DNA of 44,195 bases from Kiritimatiellia bacterium (GTDB lineage: Bacteria; Verrucomicrobiota; Kiritimatiellia; CAIVKH01): assembly GCA_025054615.1 (NCBI GenBank), contig JANWZO010000018.1, positions 1-44,195 on the forward strand. The letters run 5' to 3'. Of the stretch, positions 34,577 to 43,532 are shown in pieces; the first letter of the stretch is position 1, and each line of letters opens with the position of its first letter. Both the position numbers and the translations under genes were made by a program. The notes beneath the pieces were generated by a model. It searched no databases. It had not been told where the DNA came from and saw only the letters and a list, made by a program, of their open reading frames with translations.

Positions 34577-35581
34577 CTAAACAATCCGGGCGCCCAGCGG
34601 ATCACCTCGGACCGTCAGCAGTTCGTAGCCGTATCGTTTACAGAGGTCCACCGGTGGTGTTTCGCTGACGACAAGAACCATCCCCGCATTATTGCCTGTC
34701 ACAGCGCCGGCTCCGCAAATCTTCGCGGCACCATCGCGTGCCTCAATTTCGGCGATGAATTGGCGCACTTTTTCAGGTACGACACCGATTCGGCACAACA
34801 GGCGGTGGTTTTCGGCGATCATTTGGCGAAAGGCGTCTCGGTCGTTGGCCCGAATGGCCTTTTCGACCTCTCGTGTGACGGCTTCGAAGTCGTTCCAGAT
34901 AGGATCTTTCGCAAACTGTTTTCTCACCGCCACCACGCATTCGCCGGTTGTGGAAGCCGGCGTACCGGTATTGACAAGGTAAATTTGGAGGCGCGGCAGC
35001 GGCACGGGCTCGGCTTTTCCGTCCTGGAAGAGGGCGCAGCCCCCGTGGAGCGAGATGTAGGAATCGACGCCGCTGGGATAGCCGTGCTGAAGTTTTTCGG
35101 CCTCCATGCTGTATTTGAAAAACCAGTCGGGCCGAAACTCCACACGGAAATAGTGGCCGATGGCCCTCAGCATGCTCAAGATGGTCGCGGCAGAGGAACC
35201 CATGCCGCAGCCGATCGGGATATTGGAGCGCGTTCGAATTTCCAAGCCGCCGCCAAATTTCAGGTGAAGGCCGTCGAGGACCGTGATGAACGCGAATTCA
35301 AACAGCTCGATCGGCTTGTGAAGGACTTCCCGTATGCTCAGTTCGCCATTGAGGAAAAGCTGATAGTTTCGGAGAACGCGATTTTTCAGCTCGTTGAGTG
35401 CGCGGACGGTAAAAGAATCGCTTTGCTTTAGATCCAGCAGATTGAAGGAGATCCGATCGCCGGCCAATGGGGCGATGACGGACTGGGCGCAGCGGTCGAT
35501 GGCCATCGCGAGAGCGGGGCGGCCGTAAACGACGGCATGTTCGCCGCTTAGGATCAATTTGCCAGGGGCAATGGCGATCAT
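34577..35581 (-). CDS. Mevalonate kinase-like GHMP kinase
   Basis: The 334-residue protein has IAPGKLILSGEHAVVYGRPALAMAI at the N-terminus, IPIGCGMGSSAAT (residues 122-133) as the ATP-binding loop, HGYPSGVDSYISLHGG as the substrate region and AKICGAGAVTGNNAG as motif 3. These fit mevalonate kinase, which phosphorylates mevalonate at O5. It overlaps the mvaS stop (ATGA), so translation is likely coupled. The neighbour downstream is a second GHMP enzyme, so either could be the mevalonate kinase and the roles may be swapped. Confidence 0.85.
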   Translation of the reverse strand: MIAIAPGKLILSGEHAVVYGRPALAMAIDRCAQSVIAPLAGDRISFNLLDLKQSDSFTVRALNELKNRVLRNYQLFLNGELSIREVLHKPIELFEFAFITVLDGLHLKFGGGLEIRTRSNIPIGCGMGSSAATILSMLRAIGHYFRVEFRPDWFFKYSMEAEKLQHGYPSGVDSYISLHGGCALFQDGKAEPVPLPRLQIYLVNTGTPASTTGECVVAVRKQFAKDPIWNDFEAVTREVEKAIRANDRDAFRQMIAENHRLLCRIGVVPEKVRQFIAEIEARDGAAKICGAGAVTGNNAGMVLVVSETPPVDLCKRYGYELLTVRGDPLGARIV

Positions 35582-36747
35582 GTCACTTTCTCGTAAATCC
35601 GTTTGTGTTCCTGAACCCCCGCCAATCGGAACGGGCCGGTGCGATAACGCGAAAACGTGTGGACACCGCCATCCGTGGGGAAGGGCAGATTGTAAATATC
35701 TTCGTATTGACGATACGACAATTCCGTACGGTTTTCCAGCATCTCACGGTGATCGGCAGTGAAAAGGCTTTCCCGATACCCGGGCTGGACGATTCCGCTG
35801 AAATACTCTCCTACACAACCGGACCCATAACTGAACAAACCGATGCGTTTGCCGGCGAGGTCGGAGGGTTCGTTGTCAAAAAGGCTGGCGAGTCCGACAT
35901 ATAGGGATGCGGCATAACTATTTCCCGTGATCCGGTTGTAGATCAGCGACGGACCGATTTGGGTTTGCAATAACTCGTCCGTCATGGGGACGCCATTGTC
36001 CTTCGCCAACCGTTCATGAGCTTTTTCGGCCATCCGGGTGAACGGGAGGTGGTAGCAAAACCGATGAATGTCCCCAAAGGCGCGGCGGGACTGCTCCGCA
36101 TATTGCGCCCAGCACATTTGAAGCGCCTGCAGGTAAACACGGGTCGAATATTTTCCATCGACGATCGCCTGGTCGCGATAGTTGGGACGCCAGAAGTCCA
36201 TGACGTTCTCCGTGTAGGCCCCGAATTCCGGCTCTACGACGAGCAGTCGAGGATTGGCAGAAACAGTCATGGCGACGGCGCCGCATCCCTGCGTCGGCTC
36301 GCCGGGACTTCCGAGTTCATATCTTGCCACATCGGCGGCGAGAATCAGGGCTCGGGCATCCGGCCTTCGCGAGATATAGGCACAGGCGAGCTGCAGGGCA
36401 GCCGTGCCGCTGTAACAGGCTTGTTTCAATTCGAGGGTGCGGCAACGGGCGGGCAGCCCAAGCAAGCCGTGGACAAAAATGCCGGCCGCTTTGGATTGGT
36501 CGATTCCCGATTCGGTCGAAAACAGGAGAAGCTCGATGTTCTCCATGCCGTCGCGTTCGATAATGGGCAGGGCAGCCGAAGCAGCCATGGTGACAATGTC
36601 CTCGTCAGGGGGAGGGATCGCCATCTTTTCTTGCCCGATGCCCATTAGATACTTGTCTGGGTCCACGCCACGGACCGCGGCCAGCGTGCGGAGATCGACA
36701 AAGTAGTGCGACGTGTAGAATCGAATGGAATCGATGCCAACGTTCAT
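35578..36747 (-). CDS. mvaS: Hydroxymethylglutaryl-CoA synthase
   Basis: It condenses acetyl-CoA with acetoacetyl-CoA to HMG-CoA, the first committed step of the mevalonate route to isoprenoids. The 389-residue protein has the catalytic triad at the same numbers as the Staphylococcus enzyme: Glu79 (FSTESGIDQSKA), Cys111 (LELKQACYSGTAAL) and His233 (FCYHLPFTRMAEKAH). LFSYGSGCVGEYFSG is also conserved. It lies mid-operon, downstream of fni and a rhodanese and upstream of two GHMP kinases. HMG-CoA reductase is not in this window. Confidence 0.96.
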   Translation of the reverse strand: MNVGIDSIRFYTSHYFVDLRTLAAVRGVDPDKYLMGIGQEKMAIPPPDEDIVTMAASAALPIIERDGMENIELLLFSTESGIDQSKAAGIFVHGLLGLPARCRTLELKQACYSGTAALQLACAYISRRPDARALILAADVARYELGSPGEPTQGCGAVAMTVSANPRLLVVEPEFGAYTENVMDFWRPNYRDQAIVDGKYSTRVYLQALQMCWAQYAEQSRRAFGDIHRFCYHLPFTRMAEKAHERLAKDNGVPMTDELLQTQIGPSLIYNRITGNSYAASLYVGLASLFDNEPSDLAGKRIGLFSYGSGCVGEYFSGIVQPGYRESLFTADHREMLENRTELSYRQYEDIYNLPFPTDGGVHTFSRYRTGPFRLAGVQEHKRIYEKVT

Positions 36748-36791
36748 GTGCCTTTGCCCAATTTCGCGAAAAGCGAGGTGAATGGCGAGAT

Positions 36792-37160
36792 TTATCGGCT
36801 GGGTTCAAGCATGGAGCGGGCTCGGGCGAATGAACCCACGTTGAGCACGTGCTGATAACCCATTTTGCGCAGAATCTGCACCGCGGCCTCGCTCCTCGCG
36901 CCGCTTTCGCAGTGAAGCAAAATGGGCCGGTTTGGATCGGGCTCTATTTCCCTAATCCTGCTCTTTAACTGGTCCAGCGGGATGTTGATGGCGCTGTTCA
37001 GGTGTCCGGCTTCATATTCGGCGGCGGTACGCACGTCAATGACCAGAGCGCCGCGCCTCATGAATTCATGGATTTTGTCGGATGACGCGCGCGTCAGTGA
37101 TTTGGACACGACCCAAATGGCCGTCACGGCGATGATGATCAATAAGACTCCATGGTTCAT
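36792..37160 (-). CDS. Membrane-anchored rhodanese-domain protein
   Basis: The 122-residue protein has one N-terminal membrane helix (VLLIIIAVTAIWVVS) followed by a single rhodanese domain (about 28-120): LVIDVRTAAEYEAGHLNSAINIPL and active loop LLHCESGARSE with Cys84. It could transfer sulfane sulfur or act in redox sensing; which is unknown. Its ATG overlaps the fni stop (ATGA) and it precedes mvaS by 44 bp, so it is embedded in the mevalonate operon, an unusual location. Confidence 0.88.
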   Translation of the reverse strand: MNHGVLLIIIAVTAIWVVSKSLTRASSDKIHEFMRRGALVIDVRTAAEYEAGHLNSAINIPLDQLKSRIREIEPDPNRPILLHCESGARSEAAVQILRKMGYQHVLNVGSFARARSMLEPSR

Positions 37161-38224
37161 GGGATCCCCCACGAGGGTGGCGCTTCAAATATATATTCCA
37201 GATGGCCGATTAATTCAGCCGGAGATCGGACGCCGAGCAAAAACAATGCTATCCGGAACTCTCTTCGCAGCCGTTCGATTTCTTCTTCGACCGCTTCCGC
37301 CGATTTCAAAGCCGGTTGCAAAAACGGTGCCGCCAACCCGCAAAGAGATGCACCCAGAACCATCGCCTTGGCCATGTCAAGGCCCGACCGCAGGCCGCCG
37401 GAAGCGATTAGCGTCACCTCGGGGCGGAGGTCTCGGAGGTCCCACAGGGCGCGTGGCGTCGGTAGGCCCCAGTCCTGAAACAAGAGACCGTGTGCGTGCC
37501 CGGCGTCGCGAACGCGGTGATGTTCGATTCGGCTCCAGGATGTTCCGCCGGCCCCCGCCACATCGATGAACCGAATCCCCTCGGCAACGAGAAGATGCGC
37601 ATCTTCTCGGGAAATGCCAGCGCCCACTTCCTTAACAATTACCGGCTTAGGAAGGGCCTCCGCTACCTCGCCGATTTTTTCAGCCAGACCACGAAATTGC
37701 GTGTCGCCCTCTGGCTGAACCGCTTCCTGAAGAGGGTTGAGGTGCAGATAAAGGCCGTCTGCCTCGAGAACCTCCATGGCCTCGCGGCACTGTTGAATTG
37801 TGAATCCCTTGTTGAGCTGCACCGCTCCCAGGTTCGCAAACAGGAGGGCAGTTGGCGCGTAGCGCCGGAGTTCGAAACTTGCCCGCGCGCCGGGCTGCAG
37901 AAACATCACACGCTGAGAGCCGACGCCCATCGCGACTCCACGCCGCTCGGCCGCAACAGCAAGATTTCGGTTGATCTTTCGGAGGACGGTATGGTCGCCG
38001 CCCGTCATGCAGGAAATGATCAAAGGAAGCGAAAGGCGTTTTCCGAGAAAGACGATGGAGGTGTCGACCTCGTCCAGATTGATTTCCGGTAAAGCGCGGT
38101 GTCGAAGTCGAATCTCATCGAAATAATGTTTCTGGCGATCGGTCGCCGCGTCCTCTTTGATGATTGAAATATGTTCGACTTTGCGGCGATTGGTCGGATC
38201 GCCACTATGGCGCGCTGTTTTCAT
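37157..38224 (-). CDS. fni: Type 2 isopentenyl-diphosphate delta-isomerase
   Basis: An FMN- and NADPH-dependent enzyme that interconverts isopentenyl and dimethylallyl diphosphate. From ATG 38224 the protein has 355 residues, the usual family length, and starts with the conserved RRKVEHI stretch; upstream in-frame starts (38239, 38362) add non-conserved sequence. Visible are LSLPLIISCMTGGDH, VAMGVGSQRVMFL, LHLNPLQEAVQPEGDTQF, PVIVKEVGAGIS, IDVAGAGGTSW and IASGGLRSGLDMAKAMVLGA (FMN/phosphate binding). It is the first gene of the mevalonate operon, whose genes overlap or lie close together. Confidence 0.95.
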   Translation of the reverse strand: MKTARHSGDPTNRRKVEHISIIKEDAATDRQKHYFDEIRLRHRALPEINLDEVDTSIVFLGKRLSLPLIISCMTGGDHTVLRKINRNLAVAAERRGVAMGVGSQRVMFLQPGARASFELRRYAPTALLFANLGAVQLNKGFTIQQCREAMEVLEADGLYLHLNPLQEAVQPEGDTQFRGLAEKIGEVAEALPKPVIVKEVGAGISREDAHLLVAEGIRFIDVAGAGGTSWSRIEHHRVRDAGHAHGLLFQDWGLPTPRALWDLRDLRPEVTLIASGGLRSGLDMAKAMVLGASLCGLAAPFLQPALKSAEAVEEEIERLRREFRIALFLLGVRSPAELIGHLEYIFEAPPSWGIP

Positions 38225-38398
38225 GAGTGACGAACTCATCCAATACGGGGGCGAAAAAGTCAATCTTGGCGCGATGTTCCGGGCAAAACCTTCGAAAATC
38301 TTCAAAAAAACTCTTGTTTTGCCGCTCCGCGACCGCAAGATGATGCCCTGATCGGAACGCAAAACCGCATTCCGACCGAATCAGGAGGCTCAAATCAT

Positions 38399-38680
38399 AT
38401 GGCACTGACCAAGTCGCAGACCGCGGCCAAACTGGCCGAGACCGTCGGGATCACCAAGAAGCAAGCCCTCGCCTTTTTCGAGGCGCTCGCGCACTTGGCC
38501 TACAAGGAGGCGAAAAACAGCTTCGTCATCCCGGGGATTGGCAAGTTGGTCCTGGTCCATCGCAAGGCGCGCATGGGCCGTAATCCGGCGACCGGTGAGG
38601 CGATCAAAATTCCTGCGAAGAAGGTCGTCAAATTCCGAGTCGCGAAGGCGGCTAAGGACGCGATTCTCGGCAGCAAGTAA
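38399..38680 (+). CDS. HU-family DNA-binding protein
   Basis: The 93-residue protein is a basic HU/IHF-type nucleoid protein: MALTKSQTAAKLAETVGITKKQALAFFEAL (N-terminal helices), FVIPGIGKLVLVHRKARMGRNPATGEAIKIPAKKVVKFRVAKAAKDAIL (beta arm with RxGRNPxTGE/xxIPA). A strong Shine-Dalgarno AGGAGG lies 10 nt before the ATG. It is monocistronic: fni diverges upstream (174-bp gap) and a terminator follows. It should bend or compact DNA. Confidence 0.95.
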   Translation: MALTKSQTAAKLAETVGITKKQALAFFEALAHLAYKEAKNSFVIPGIGKLVLVHRKARMGRNPATGEAIKIPAKKVVKFRVAKAAKDAILGSK

Positions 38681-38702
38681 AGCCACGCCAATCGCGAGCG
38701 CC

Positions 38703-38740
38703 AAAAAGGGATGATGTAATACGTCATCCCTTTTTGTTTT
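38703..38740 (+). terminator. Rho-independent terminator after the HU gene
   Basis: AAAAAGGGATGA at 38703-38714 pairs perfectly with TCATCCCTTTTT at 38724-38735 (12 bp, 9-nt loop). A T-rich run (TTTTTGTTTT) ends at 38740. It begins 22 bp after the HU stop codon. The A-run on the other side would also let it act on the opposite strand. Confidence 0.9.
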
Positions 38741-38939
38741 GCCACTCGGTTAGCTGCCATCGGGCGTGGAATGAAACCCCCTCCCGTTTTGTTTCCCAAG
38801 TGAGCCAACAGATGTGGAATCAGGCGTCAAGAAGACAAAGCGACAGAGCCTCAGAGAGGCTATCTGGGTAGTTCGAATCAGGATTGAGAATCCATCAGAC
38901 GATCGCGACGTAGGAGACGGATGCAACCCGTGTCGGATT

Positions 38940-39016
<77 letters not shown>

Positions 39017-39084
39017 GTCCAAATAAAAACGAATATCAAAAGACTTATACATCAATCAGACTCGAGTGCAAGGAATTTTGGCGG

Positions 39085-40749
39085 TCAGTATTCAAAACCG
39101 CTTTTCCCGATGAATTCCCGCAAAATGGAGGTGGGGGGTACCGCATCCGCAGGAACGGGCAGGAAACTGGACAGAAACTCCTGCAACCGGCGCACTTCAA
39201 TATAGTGGGGACAATCGGGTTTGATTTCCGCCAGCAGGGGTTCAACAAACGGCTTGAGCACGGCCAGCTCATAGTCCAAAGCGGAGTTGAAGGCAATGTC
39301 CGCCTCGCCCTGGAACGGGAAAATCCATGTCTTTTCGCCCCGCCTTACACTGGGCCACATTTTCATCGTCACCATTGCGGAGTGGCCTCGAAACTGGTAA
39401 TCGCGAACCATCCGGCGAATGAGCCGGTTGTCCGTAGTTGAAATGCGATTGCTGCAGTCCAGATTCAGTTGTGTCAGGGCACTGATGTAGATCTTGAATT
39501 TCCGGTGTGCTGGTAATTCGGCTGTCAGCCGGGGATTCAGGCAGTGAATCCCTTCGAGAAGTACCATCTGATTTGGCTCAAGCTGCAAGGTGTCGCCGCG
39601 GAACTCCCGACAGCCCTTCACAAAATTAAACGTCGGCAACTCCACACGCTCCCCCTGATCGAGCCGACGAAGATGATCATTGAAAAGCGCGAGGTCGATG
39701 GCCTCGATATGCTCGTAATCGTATTCACCCTTTTCATCTCGCGGCGTGCGCTCCCGATTGACGAAATAATTGTCGACGGAAATGGTCACGGGTTGTAGCC
39801 CGTTGACCCGCAATTGCACAGCTAGACGTTTGGCAAAAGTTGTCTTGCCGGATGAGGACGGGCCTGCGATGAGCAGCCAACGGATCCTGTCGCGGTGGTG
39901 GGCCACGTGATCCGCAATCTGGGCAATTTTTTTCTCGTGGAGCGCCTCGGCGATTCGAATGAAATCGGCGATTTCCTTGTTTGCGATAATTTCGTTGAGC
40001 CGTCCCACATTGCTGACGTTAAGGATGCGGCCCCACCGCTTGTGCTCCTGAAAGATCTGGAAAAGCTGGGGCTCGGGACGGAGTGGCGGAACCCTCGGAG
40101 GTACGCTTCGGTCGGGAAACTGGATCACAAAACCGGGCTGGTGTCGGATCAGCTCAAAATGCGTGATTGCTCCCGTGCTTGCAGCCAGCGGTCCATGGGA
40201 CAAGTCGGCAAAGTCGCCGCATTGGTAGATCACGACTTTCGGCGGGTTTCGAAAGCGGAGTAGGTTCAGTTTGTCCGGTTGAGATTGTTTCTCAAAAATT
40301 TGTACGGCCTCGGCATAATTGACTTTCCTGCGTTCAATCGGCAGATCCCGCGCGACCAACTGACGCATGCGCCGGTCGAGAAGACGCAGGTCTTCGTCGG
40401 AGATTCCCTCCCGACTGTCGAGTCCGAACGAACAATAGAAGCCCGTGCCCAGGGAATGTTCGATCGAGAACCGAGCCTCAGGAAAAAGTTCCCTGACAGC
40501 TTTAGCCAGCAGAAAAGAGGCAGTCGCTCGGTAGATTCGCCAGCCCTGCGGATCCGCAAACGTGACGAAACGTACGTGGCTGTCCACCTCCAGTTTGAAC
40601 ACAAGGGTTACAAGCTGATTGTTCACAATGGCGCCCAGGTAGTGGCGGCCATGCTCATCGGTGCGGTTCGTCAGCAATGTGGAGACGGGAGAATCGATCG
40701 GGCACACCATTTTCCGCCCGTCATCCATCGTGACCTCGATCGACTTCAT
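39085..40749 (-). CDS. Uridine-kinase-like nucleoside kinase with ThrRS-like N-terminal domains
   Basis: The 554-residue protein starts with a TGS-like region (1-60) and a domain resembling the second additional domain of threonyl-tRNA synthetase (about 70-210; FLLAKAVRELFPEARFSIEHSLGTGFYCSF, GDFADLSHGPLAASTGAITHF). A uridine-kinase/phosphoribulokinase P-loop domain follows (about 290-490) with Walker A GPSSSGKT at 296-303, ISVDNYFVNRE, and VLLEGIHCLNP. This fusion is known in bacteria and is annotated as nucleoside kinase; the substrate is not settled. It is downstream of the yidC block on the same strand with a 110-bp gap containing no recognised feature. Confidence 0.88.
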   Translation of the reverse strand: MKSIEVTMDDGRKMVCPIDSPVSTLLTNRTDEHGRHYLGAIVNNQLVTLVFKLEVDSHVRFVTFADPQGWRIYRATASFLLAKAVRELFPEARFSIEHSLGTGFYCSFGLDSREGISDEDLRLLDRRMRQLVARDLPIERRKVNYAEAVQIFEKQSQPDKLNLLRFRNPPKVVIYQCGDFADLSHGPLAASTGAITHFELIRHQPGFVIQFPDRSVPPRVPPLRPEPQLFQIFQEHKRWGRILNVSNVGRLNEIIANKEIADFIRIAEALHEKKIAQIADHVAHHRDRIRWLLIAGPSSSGKTTFAKRLAVQLRVNGLQPVTISVDNYFVNRERTPRDEKGEYDYEHIEAIDLALFNDHLRRLDQGERVELPTFNFVKGCREFRGDTLQLEPNQMVLLEGIHCLNPRLTAELPAHRKFKIYISALTQLNLDCSNRISTTDNRLIRRMVRDYQFRGHSAMVTMKMWPSVRRGEKTWIFPFQGEADIAFNSALDYELAVLKPFVEPLLAEIKPDCPHYIEVRRLQEFLSSFLPVPADAVPPTSILREFIGKSGFEY

Positions 40750-40859
40750 GGAACTGACTGAAATTGCCTAGCTGGGATTATTCATTCGCGAACCGGAGGA
40801 CGTTGAGATTGAGGGCAGGTCCCCGACCCACGACATTGCCATGACCAGGTTTCGCAGCG

Positions 40860-42674
40860 TCATTTTCTCCCTTTGGAGGCAGGTGCCAGAGGGGTGATGC
40901 TCCTTTTCATCATGAGCTGCTGGATAATCATGAGCACATTCTGGGTCGTCCAGTAAAGGGCCAGGCCCGAGGCAAAATTATAGAGGAATATGAGCATCAT
41001 GGCCGGCATCATGATGGACATGATTTTCTGCTGAACCGGATCACCGGCGCTAGGGGAGAGCTTCATCTGTAGATACATCGTAGCGGCCATCAGCAGCGGC
41101 AGAATATTCAGCGGAAGGCCGAAGGGAAGAATGCCGGGGAGCAGGTTCTCTGGCTCGCTGAGGTCGCGAATCCAGAGGAAACTCGCAAAACGAAGTTCAA
41201 TCGCGCTGCGCAAAACGACAAATAGCGCGATGAACACCGGGATTTGGATGAGCATGGGCAGACAACCGCCAAGCGGGTTGATCTTGTGCTCCTTGTAGAG
41301 CGCCATGATCTCCTGCTGCATTTTTTGGGGATTGTCCTTGTACTTCTCCCGAATTTCATTCACGAGCGGAGCGACGGCCGCCATGCGCTTCATGCTCTCT
41401 GTGCTCTTATGGGTGATCGGCCAGAAGACCACCCGGACAATCAGCGTCAGCAGGATAATCGCGACTCCATAATTGTGGGGCGGGATGTGGTCATGCAAAA
41501 AATTGAGGACTCGAAGCAAAAGCTTGCCAATGGGTGCCCACATGCCGAATTCCATGACGTCAACCTGGTGAAGGCGCATGGCGTGGAGCTCGCTATATTT
41601 CATGGGGCCCACATACAGCGTTGAGACGCGTTCGTGGACCTGACCCGGGGGCAATTCCACGCTAGCGAATTCGACTCCGGCGCCAACTTCGAGGATGGAG
41701 GTCATTTTCCGTGAAAGGAACGAGGGATCCTCCTTTTCTCGTTGCGCCGGCGCCCGCCGCGCATAGAGCCAAGCTCGCTCGCCCGTACCCTCCGGCGGAG
41801 TCAGAATTTGAACGAAATATTTGTTCTTTGCGGCGACCCAATCAACTGGATGGTCCCGCGGCGGCTCGTCGATCACCATGGGTAGGCCCGACAACTCGCG
41901 GCGTTCCATCGACGCCTCGAATAAATCCCCGATCTCCCCGCCCCAGTGTTTGACGCTCTCACCGCCGGGTGAAAGGGTGTCGACCCCCAATGAGATCACG
42001 CCAGGGCTGTCCGTGCGGCCAGCCTCACGGGACATCGGGCCGGTCCGCAGGATGGAATTGGGAATCTTCAGCGGGCTTTTCGAAACATTCAAGAAGCGGT
42101 CAATCACTCGCAGTACATATCGATCCGTAACTTCGATGGTCCGTTCCAGCCGGAGACCGTTGCTAGTATCACGGGTGAAGGTCACTGACCGTCCATCACT
42201 CGAGACGGCTGCCGTGAAAAGGGCAGTTGTTCCAAGGGAGGGAAGCTTGTCATATGAGAGAGAGGGCCGCGTTGAAAAATCGAGGACCATCGGACCGCTG
42301 TCCTTCTCAATGGATGCGCGATACTCGTGAAGGGTTACCTTGAGCAGCGAGGCCCCTCGACTCGATAACACAAATTCCGCTTTAGCGTTTGTGAGCGTGA
42401 CTGTGGGCGGCGGTTCATGGTCCGCTCCCGTATCGTCGGACGCCTCGAGATTTCCTCGCGATTCCGTGTCCGGCCGAGACTCCCATGCCGGCGTTTCATC
42501 GGCTGCTTCCGCATGCTTCACTTCGTCTGCGGAGACGGCGGGCTTCGTGGTCTTTTCCTTGGCGGGATGATCCGAAAAAAATGTGCGCGCGATCATCCGG
42601 TCGATAACTGGCCAGGCGAATAGCAGCGCCAAAAGGACTATAAACCAGGCGAAGTCACGCTTATCCATCGACAT
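40860..42674 (-). CDS. yidC: Membrane protein insertase YidC
   Basis: It inserts and folds inner-membrane proteins, alone or with SecYEG. From ATG 42674 (AGGA 6 nt upstream) it has 604 residues; ATG 42668 is equally possible. The Gram-negative layout is visible: an N-terminal helix (FAWFIVLLALLFAWPVID), a charged linker, a large periplasmic domain (about 80-370) and the conserved Oxa1 core (about 395-590). The core includes NYGVAIILLTLIVRVVFWPITHKSTESMKRMAA, NPLGGCLPMLIQIPVFIALFVVLR, and SGLALYWTTQNVLMIIQQ, with the positively charged groove Arg in LIVRVVFWP. It belongs to the rpmH-rnpA-yidD-yidC block. Confidence 0.97.
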   Translation of the reverse strand: MSMDKRDFAWFIVLLALLFAWPVIDRMIARTFFSDHPAKEKTTKPAVSADEVKHAEAADETPAWESRPDTESRGNLEASDDTGADHEPPPTVTLTNAKAEFVLSSRGASLLKVTLHEYRASIEKDSGPMVLDFSTRPSLSYDKLPSLGTTALFTAAVSSDGRSVTFTRDTSNGLRLERTIEVTDRYVLRVIDRFLNVSKSPLKIPNSILRTGPMSREAGRTDSPGVISLGVDTLSPGGESVKHWGGEIGDLFEASMERRELSGLPMVIDEPPRDHPVDWVAAKNKYFVQILTPPEGTGERAWLYARRAPAQREKEDPSFLSRKMTSILEVGAGVEFASVELPPGQVHERVSTLYVGPMKYSELHAMRLHQVDVMEFGMWAPIGKLLLRVLNFLHDHIPPHNYGVAIILLTLIVRVVFWPITHKSTESMKRMAAVAPLVNEIREKYKDNPQKMQQEIMALYKEHKINPLGGCLPMLIQIPVFIALFVVLRSAIELRFASFLWIRDLSEPENLLPGILPFGLPLNILPLLMAATMYLQMKLSPSAGDPVQQKIMSIMMPAMMLIFLYNFASGLALYWTTQNVLMIIQQLMMKRSITPLAPASKGRK

Positions 42675-42685
42675 GGCAATTCCTA

Positions 42686-42985
42686 CTAGGGCTGGGGTGG
42701 GGAAGGAACAGGATCGATCCCGCCGGGATGAAACGGATGGCAACGGGCTAAACGTTTGATCGTCAGCCAGGAGCCTCGCAAGACTCCGTGCAAATGGATG
42801 GCGTCGATGGCGTAATTCGAGCAGCTTGGATGGAATCGACAAGCTCCGCCGAGCAGAGGACTCAGCGTCCATTGATAGAGACGGATCAGTCCGACCGCGA
42901 GGACGGTTGTCCGCGAGCAAAATCCGCGGTGGGTCCGAAGTAGGCGCCACGTGGAATGGGGGCTATGGCCAGAGGGATGACGCAT
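42686..42985 (-). CDS. yidD: Membrane protein insertion efficiency factor YidD
   Basis: A small (99 aa) membrane-associated protein that helps YidC-dependent insertion. The hallmark pattern is complete: [62 protein letters not shown], with three conserved Cys. It overlaps the rnpA stop by one base (TGATG) and ends 11 bp before yidC, in the standard order. Confidence 0.96.
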   Translation of the reverse strand: MRHPSGHSPHSTWRLLRTHRGFCSRTTVLAVGLIRLYQWTLSPLLGGACRFHPSCSNYAIDAIHLHGVLRGSWLTIKRLARCHPFHPGGIDPVPSPPQP

Positions 42986-43389
42986 CAGCCGGCTCCTTCC
43001 GTTTCGGCCTCGGAGCTCTGTCGTTTTTCGGGAGCCCGATAAATGCCCGCGCGGTGCGCGATGTCAAAGAGGTCCTTTTCAATGTCCTGCCACTTTGCGT
43101 CCAGCAATTCGCGCCGGGCGATCAAGACCACATCATATGTGCCTGAAAATTCGGAACGATGTCGCCGAAATACCTCGCGGAGAAGCCGTCGTGCCCGGGA
43201 ACGCTCAACAGCATTCCCAAGCTTGCGACTGCTCACAACTCCGAGTCTGAGCGAGCCATCCGGACGCGGCAGTAAATACATCACCATCAGACGTCCAACC
43301 GTCTTCTGCCTTGCATCGAATGCGGCGCGAAAATCCGCAGACCGGGTAAGGCGCTGATGCCGCGCCAATCCCTGGTCCGTTCGTTTCAT
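42985..43389 (-). CDS. rnpA: Ribonuclease P protein component
   Basis: Protein subunit of RNase P, which trims the 5' leader from pre-tRNAs together with RnpB RNA. The 134-residue protein has [58 protein letters not shown] and [16 protein letters not shown]. The usual RNR signature (RNRxKR) reads RSRARR here, with Ser for Asn. A ~15-residue acidic tail is extra. It starts 5 bp after rpmH ends. Confidence 0.95.
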   Translation of the reverse strand: MKRTDQGLARHQRLTRSADFRAAFDARQKTVGRLMVMYLLPRPDGSLRLGVVSSRKLGNAVERSRARRLLREVFRRHRSEFSGTYDVVLIARRELLDAKWQDIEKDLFDIAHRAGIYRAPEKRQSSEAETEGAG

Positions 43390-43394
43390 GACGA

Positions 43395-43532
43395 TCAGAC
43401 GCGTGTGAGCTCTTTCCGCCCCTTTCGTCGGCGCCGCTGAAGAACCTGGCGACCGTCCCGGGTTTTCATCCGTTTGCGGAATCCGTGCGTGCGTTTCCGC
43501 TTGATCTTGGAGGGTTGATATGTGCGTTTCAT
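43395..43532 (-). CDS. rpmH: Ribosomal protein L34
   Basis: This 45-residue, very basic protein is the L34 subunit of the 50S ribosome. The translation begins [20 protein letters not shown], continues [22 protein letters not shown] and ends TRV; this matches L34 throughout (MKRT(Y/F)QPS...RxHGFRxRMxTxxGRxVLxxRRxKGRxxL). It was found by reading the minus strand directly. It starts the rpmH-rnpA-yidD-yidC block. In many bacteria dnaA lies upstream, divergent, beyond the window edge. Confidence 0.97.
   Translation of the reverse strand: MKRTYQPSKIKRKRTHGFRKRMKTRDGRQVLQRRRRKGRKELTRV

Noticed and set aside
34163-35431. 422-aa plus-strand open frame
   Set aside because: It runs antisense to two clear GHMP kinase genes and has no coherent protein features.
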